A DNA stretch of 64,000 nucleotides from contig JAPPGC010000095.1 of the NCBI GenBank assembly GCA_028875125.1, positions 1-64,000 on the forward strand, written 5' to 3'. The notes under the pieces are model-generated. The model saw nothing but the letters and a program-made list of their open reading frames with translations. It ran no database searches and was not told the DNA's origin. The stretch is from Bacteroidota bacterium. Lineage in GTDB: Bacteria > Bacteroidota > Rhodothermia > Rhodothermales > Bin80. Within the stretch, counting starts at the first letter, position 1. Every line of letters starts with the position of its first letter. This document shows positions 60,292 to 64,000 of this stretch, piece after piece. A program made the position numbers and the translations under genes.

Positions 60292-61275
60292 CTATACGTG
60301 GCGCTCGGCGTGGTATGAGCTGCGTACCAGCGGACCGCTCTCAACGTGCTCAATACCCTTGGCCTCCCCAATTTCTTTGTACCGTTCGAACTGATCGGGG
60401 TGAATAAACTCCTCTACCGGTAAGTGCATGCGCGTCGGTTGTAAGTATTGCCCAATGGTCATTACATCAACCCCCACGCGCACAAAATCGTCCATTAGTG
60501 TGAGTACTTCGTCTTCTGTCTCTCCCAGGCCAACCATAATGCCGCTCTTGGTGCGCAGCCCTTGATCCTTTGAAATCTCCAGTACCCTCAATGAGCGTTC
60601 ATAGTCCGCTTGTGGGCGGACTCGACGGTATAGGCGCGGTACGCTCTCCACATTGTGGTTAAGGATCTCTGGACGCTCATCCAGAACGATCTGCAGCGCA
60701 CTCCATATACCTCTAAAATCCGGGATCAGTACCTCTACGGTGCAGCCCGGGATTTCTTCTCGGATGCGACGAATGGTTTCCGCGAAGATGGGCGCACCTC
60801 CATCTTCTCTCTCATCGCGATTTACAGAGGTCACCACCGCATGCTTCAAACCCATAATGCGCGCAGCATTGGCTACACGACGTGGTTCATCATAATCCAG
60901 GCCCGGCTCAGGCCTCCCGGTCTGAACAGCACAGAAGCCACAGGATCTTGTGCATACATTACCAAGAATCATGAAGGTTGCGGTTCCTGCGGTCCAACAC
61001 TCGCCCATATTTGGGCAACGGGCACTCTGGCATACGGTATGCAGATCATGCTCATCGATCAACTCGACAAGATTCTTGTACACAGGGCCATAGGGCAGCT
61101 TAACACGCAACCAGTCAGGGCGTCGAACACGCGGCTGTGTCTCGACAACCGGCAGACCAACGAAACCCGGGGCAGCATCCCCTATTGCACCTGATACCTT
61201 TTTCAACGTAACTTCCCCGGGGAGAGATGGACGCACTGTAGAATTCAACGGCTTAAGAATCTGCTCTAGTGCCAC
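60292..61275 (-). CDS. lipA: Lipoyl synthase
   Basis: [31 protein letters not shown] (CxxxCxxC); [55 protein letters not shown]. Confidence 0.95.
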   Translation of the reverse strand: MALEQILKPLNSTVRPSLPGEVTLKKVSGAIGDAAPGFVGLPVVETQPRVRRPDWLRVKLPYGPVYKNLVELIDEHDLHTVCQSARCPNMGECWTAGTATFMILGNVCTRSCGFCAVQTGRPEPGLDYDEPRRVANAARIMGLKHAVVTSVNRDEREDGGAPIFAETIRRIREEIPGCTVEVLIPDFRGIWSALQIVLDERPEILNHNVESVPRLYRRVRPQADYERSLRVLEISKDQGLRTKSGIMVGLGETEDEVLTLMDDFVRVGVDVMTIGQYLQPTRMHLPVEEFIHPDQFERYKEIGEAKGIEHVESGPLVRSSYHAERHV

Positions 61276-61336
61276 GCGTACCTTTCAGTGTCGCCATTGA
61301 TCCATAAAACCATTACTCAACCAATCCCCGCAATCC

Positions 61337-62710
61337 ATGCACATTCGCTCAGGACAGGTGCCGGATATATTTGGCAAACATCTCAATGCTAAAGGTATGA
61401 TGCCCATCGTGTTGGATATGCGGGCGAGTCAGGGCGTCACACTGGTGGACGGCCTTACCGGTAAGTCCTATATAGACTTTTTTGGTTTCTTTGCCAGCAA
61501 TATGCTGGGAATGAATCATCCCAAACTTGAATCTGATGAGGCCGCGCTCAAGCGACTCAAAGATGCCGCATTGAATAAGGTTTCAAACTCGGACGTGCAA
61601 ACCGCTCATATGGCACGATTCCTTGAGACCTTCAGCCGTGTTGCGCAGCCCAGCACTTTACCTTATGCATTCTTTATTTCTGGTGGTGCACTCGCAGTTG
61701 AGAACACATTAAAGGCTGCCTTCGACTGGAAGGTGCGCAAAAATCTTGCTAAAGGCATTTCCAGCGAACACGGCCAAGATGTCATGCACCTGCGCGAAGC
61801 CTTCCATGGGCGAAGCGGCTACACATTATCCCTTACCAACACGTCTGAACCGTGGAAAACAAGGTATTTTCCCAAGTTCAACTGGCCCCGCATTCTAAAT
61901 CCAAAAATCACATTTCCATTAGCGGATCACCTGGAGCATGTGGTTAGCCTGGAAGCACAGGCGCTGGACGAAGCTAAATCATATTTCTTTGAGCGTAAAA
62001 ATGAGATCGCTTGTATCATTCTGGAGCCCATTCAGGGTGAAGGAGGGGATAATCATTTTCGGCCAGAATTTCTAAGGGCACTCAAGGAACTGTGTCTGGA
62101 AAACGATGCGCTGCTCATTTTGGATGAGGTACAATGCGGTGCGGGAATCACAGGCACGTTCTGGGCTTGGGAGCAATTGGGGGTTACTCCTGATCTGATC
62201 GCCTTTGGGAAAAAAACACAGGTGTGTGGGGTTCTTGCAGGTCACCGGCTTGATGAGGTCGAAGAGCACGTATTTGTCAAATCCGGGCGAATTAACTCAA
62301 CCTGGGGAGGCAATCTGGTAGACATGGTGAGATTTGACCGCATCATGGAGATCATGGAGGAAGATGCACTCCTCCTTAATACCCGCACCGTAGGAAATCA
62401 CCTCCTTGGGCGTCTCGAAAAAATTGCCGATTCCAATGATCACCTCTCAAATGCACGTGGTCGCGGTCTCATGTGCGCTATTGATGTTTCAACAAGAACG
62501 CTCCGAGATGAACTGCTCAAGCTTTGCCGCGAGAGCGGCTTATTGGTGATCGGTTGTGGCCAATCAACCATCCGTTTCCGACCACCTCTCATCATTACGC
62601 AAATCGAGTTGGATTTTGGAATGGATATAATGGAGCGGGTTGTACGAGCCGGGTGTACTGCACAAACGAAGACATTTCCAAACGACTCGGGGATCTTGTC
62701 CCCCAAGTGA
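61337..62710 (+). CDS. lat: L-lysine 6-transaminase
   Basis: SYIDFFGFFASNMLGMNHPKL; FISGGALAVENTLKAAFDWKVRKN; IACIILEPIQGEGGDNHFRPEFLRALKELC; LLILDEVQCGAGITGTFWAWEQLGVTPDLIAFGKKTQVCG. Confidence 0.9.
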   Translation: MHIRSGQVPDIFGKHLNAKGMMPIVLDMRASQGVTLVDGLTGKSYIDFFGFFASNMLGMNHPKLESDEAALKRLKDAALNKVSNSDVQTAHMARFLETFSRVAQPSTLPYAFFISGGALAVENTLKAAFDWKVRKNLAKGISSEHGQDVMHLREAFHGRSGYTLSLTNTSEPWKTRYFPKFNWPRILNPKITFPLADHLEHVVSLEAQALDEAKSYFFERKNEIACIILEPIQGEGGDNHFRPEFLRALKELCLENDALLILDEVQCGAGITGTFWAWEQLGVTPDLIAFGKKTQVCGVLAGHRLDEVEEHVFVKSGRINSTWGGNLVDMVRFDRIMEIMEEDALLLNTRTVGNHLLGRLEKIADSNDHLSNARGRGLMCAIDVSTRTLRDELLKLCRESGLLVIGCGQSTIRFRPPLIITQIELDFGMDIMERVVRAGCTAQTKTFPNDSGILSPK

Positions 62711-63043
62711 AGAAGCGATCTGATTAGGTAAGTCGCCCCGGCCTGTGTTCAACAACAAATGTTTTGACACTCGGACTCCGAGGGGAGTGTAGTACATAAT
62801 TCGTATACGCGGGATAGAGCCGTAGCTCTCCATCCTGCACCAGGGATCTATATCCACGTTTACTGTTTTCCGGTGAGGAGACGCAAGGGAGGACGCCTTC
62901 ACTAAGGCCGTCCGTTCATCCTCGCCACAGTTGAGCTGCACCGGCGTTCGGGTCGCTCCCCCACGATTTTACCAGCAACTATGCCTAACCGCGGGAGGAG
63001 ACGGTTGGCGCGATCGATTCAATCTAGCTACACCTGCAAGGGA

Positions 63044-64000
63044 CTATTCCGTTGATTCCTCCTCTTCCTCAACCACGCGTGTAACGTCGGCAATGGCATC
63101 ATCCTCTTCAAGGCGGATCGTGCGCACACCTATCGTATACCTTGCCATCTGCGAAATTTTATTTACAGACTGACGAATCAGTTTGCCATTCTGTGTGATG
63201 ATCATCAGATCGTCCGAATCTGTAACGCCGTGGAGCGCCACAAGTACTCCTGTCTTCTCATTGATTTTGTGCGTTATAACCCCCTTCCCCGCATTCAAAT
63301 GTAGCGGATAATTGCTTATGCCTGTGCGCTTCCCGTAACCATTTGCAGTGATCGTTAGAAGCGTACGATCGGTATCCTCGGGAATCTCCACCATTCCAAT
63401 CACACGTTCACCTTCCCCGAGCCTTATCCCAATCACCCCCATTGTAACACGCCCAGTTGCCCGTATCCGCTCTTCACTGCGCCGGTTTGCCCGGCCAGCG
63501 GATGTCGCCAGAATAATCTCCCCTTTACCGTCGGTCAGGCAAGTCTCCAGTACTGCATCACCTTCTCGAACAACAATGGCTATAATGCCCGCTTGCCGGG
63601 GATAGCGATACGCCCAAAGAGTCGTTTTCTTGAGCATACCCCGGCGTGTGGCCATCAGCACATAATGCGATTTCAGATACTCTTCGCTCAAGAAGTCCTC
63701 TCGACTGATCGGTAATATGGCCCGAATACGATCATCTGCTGAAATGGAAATAAGGTTACGAATGCTGCGACCGCGTGCCGCACGCCCACCAGCCGGAATG
63801 CGGAACACCCGCAACCAGTAGCACTTACCGTGATCCGTGAAAATCAGCAGGTAATCCAGATTGTACGAAACAAACAGGTGCTCAATGTAATCGTCCCTTC
63901 GCAGGCTGCTCCCCCGTGAACCTTTTCCACCACGCCCCTGAGCCTGAAATTCCTGCACAGCCGTGCGTTTGATGATTCCCTGGTGAGATATCGTAACGAC
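63044..64000 (-). CDS. gyrA: DNA gyrase subunit A, C-terminal part (partial, runs off the right edge)
   Basis: VVTISHQGIIKRTAVQEFQAQGRGGKGSRGSSLRRDDYIEHLFVSYNLDYLLIFTDHGKCYWLRVFRIPAGGRAARGRSIRNLI; acidic tail EEEEESTE. Confidence 0.9.
   Translation of the reverse strand, partial: VVTISHQGIIKRTAVQEFQAQGRGGKGSRGSSLRRDDYIEHLFVSYNLDYLLIFTDHGKCYWLRVFRIPAGGRAARGRSIRNLISISADDRIRAILPISREDFLSEEYLKSHYVLMATRRGMLKKTTLWAYRYPRQAGIIAIVVREGDAVLETCLTDGKGEIILATSAGRANRRSEERIRATGRVTMGVIGIRLGEGERVIGMVEIPEDTDRTLLTITANGYGKRTGISNYPLHLNAGKGVITHKINEKTGVLVALHGVTDSDDLMIITQNGKLIRQSVNKISQMARYTIGVRTIRLEEDDAIADVTRVVEEEEESTE

Noticed and set aside
1-64000. CRISPR arrays, restriction-modification, phage or classical defence islands
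   Set aside because: No regularly spaced direct repeats, cas, RM or phage structural genes were seen; the DUF4143 ATPase alone is not enough to call a defence system.

Overview
This is a 64 kb chromosomal window, densely coded on both strands. It most likely comes from a Bacteroidota/Rhodothermota-type bacterium: there are type IX secretion (T9SS) C-terminal domains, a Bacteroidota-like GyrA C-terminus, a DUF3098-like protein and an L-lysine 6-transaminase. The lineage call is inference. Left part (1-30.9 kb): a Mn/Zn/Fe-type ABC operon whose two permeases both carry C-terminal winged-helix extensions, a T9SS-exported metzincin-like protein, two tandem 7-heme cytochrome c-TPR proteins, gamma-glutamyltransferase, an APC permease, rfbB, a HAD hydrolase, a T9SS-type Ig-repeat protein with a frameshifted tail, a decayed transposase, a DUF4143 ATPase, an LMW-PTP, xseA/xseB, SDR, a TrkA-type K+ channel, L,D-transpeptidase, lepB and lepA. 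Two tRNAs (Leu-CAG, Asn-GUU) follow at about 31 kb. Right part (31-64 kb): a STAS protein, a GC-rich Cache + VCBS insert, a catabolic cluster (SDR, FAH hydrolase, GntP permease, IlvD/Edd dehydratase, Zn-ADH, HAD, sugar isomerase, AroE-like), three Cys-type sulfatases, gnd, nucleoside hydrolase, mreD, namZ-like DUF1343, ndk, M14 peptidase, a Tat-exported Gfo/Idh/MocA protein, lipA, lat and the gyrA 3' end. The most interesting observations are: (1) two YtgCR-like permease-wHTH fusions in one operon; (2) a roughly 1.5 kb retropepsin/DUF5678-like insert flanked by diverged duplicates of a gene-end junction; (3) a sulfatase-linked oxidative sugar-acid cluster; (4) a compositionally foreign Cache/VCBS island; (5) a T9SS C-terminal domain split off by a single-base frameshift; (6) an unexplained dispersed repeat of about 100 bp. 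I saw no CRISPR array, rRNA or intact mobile element.
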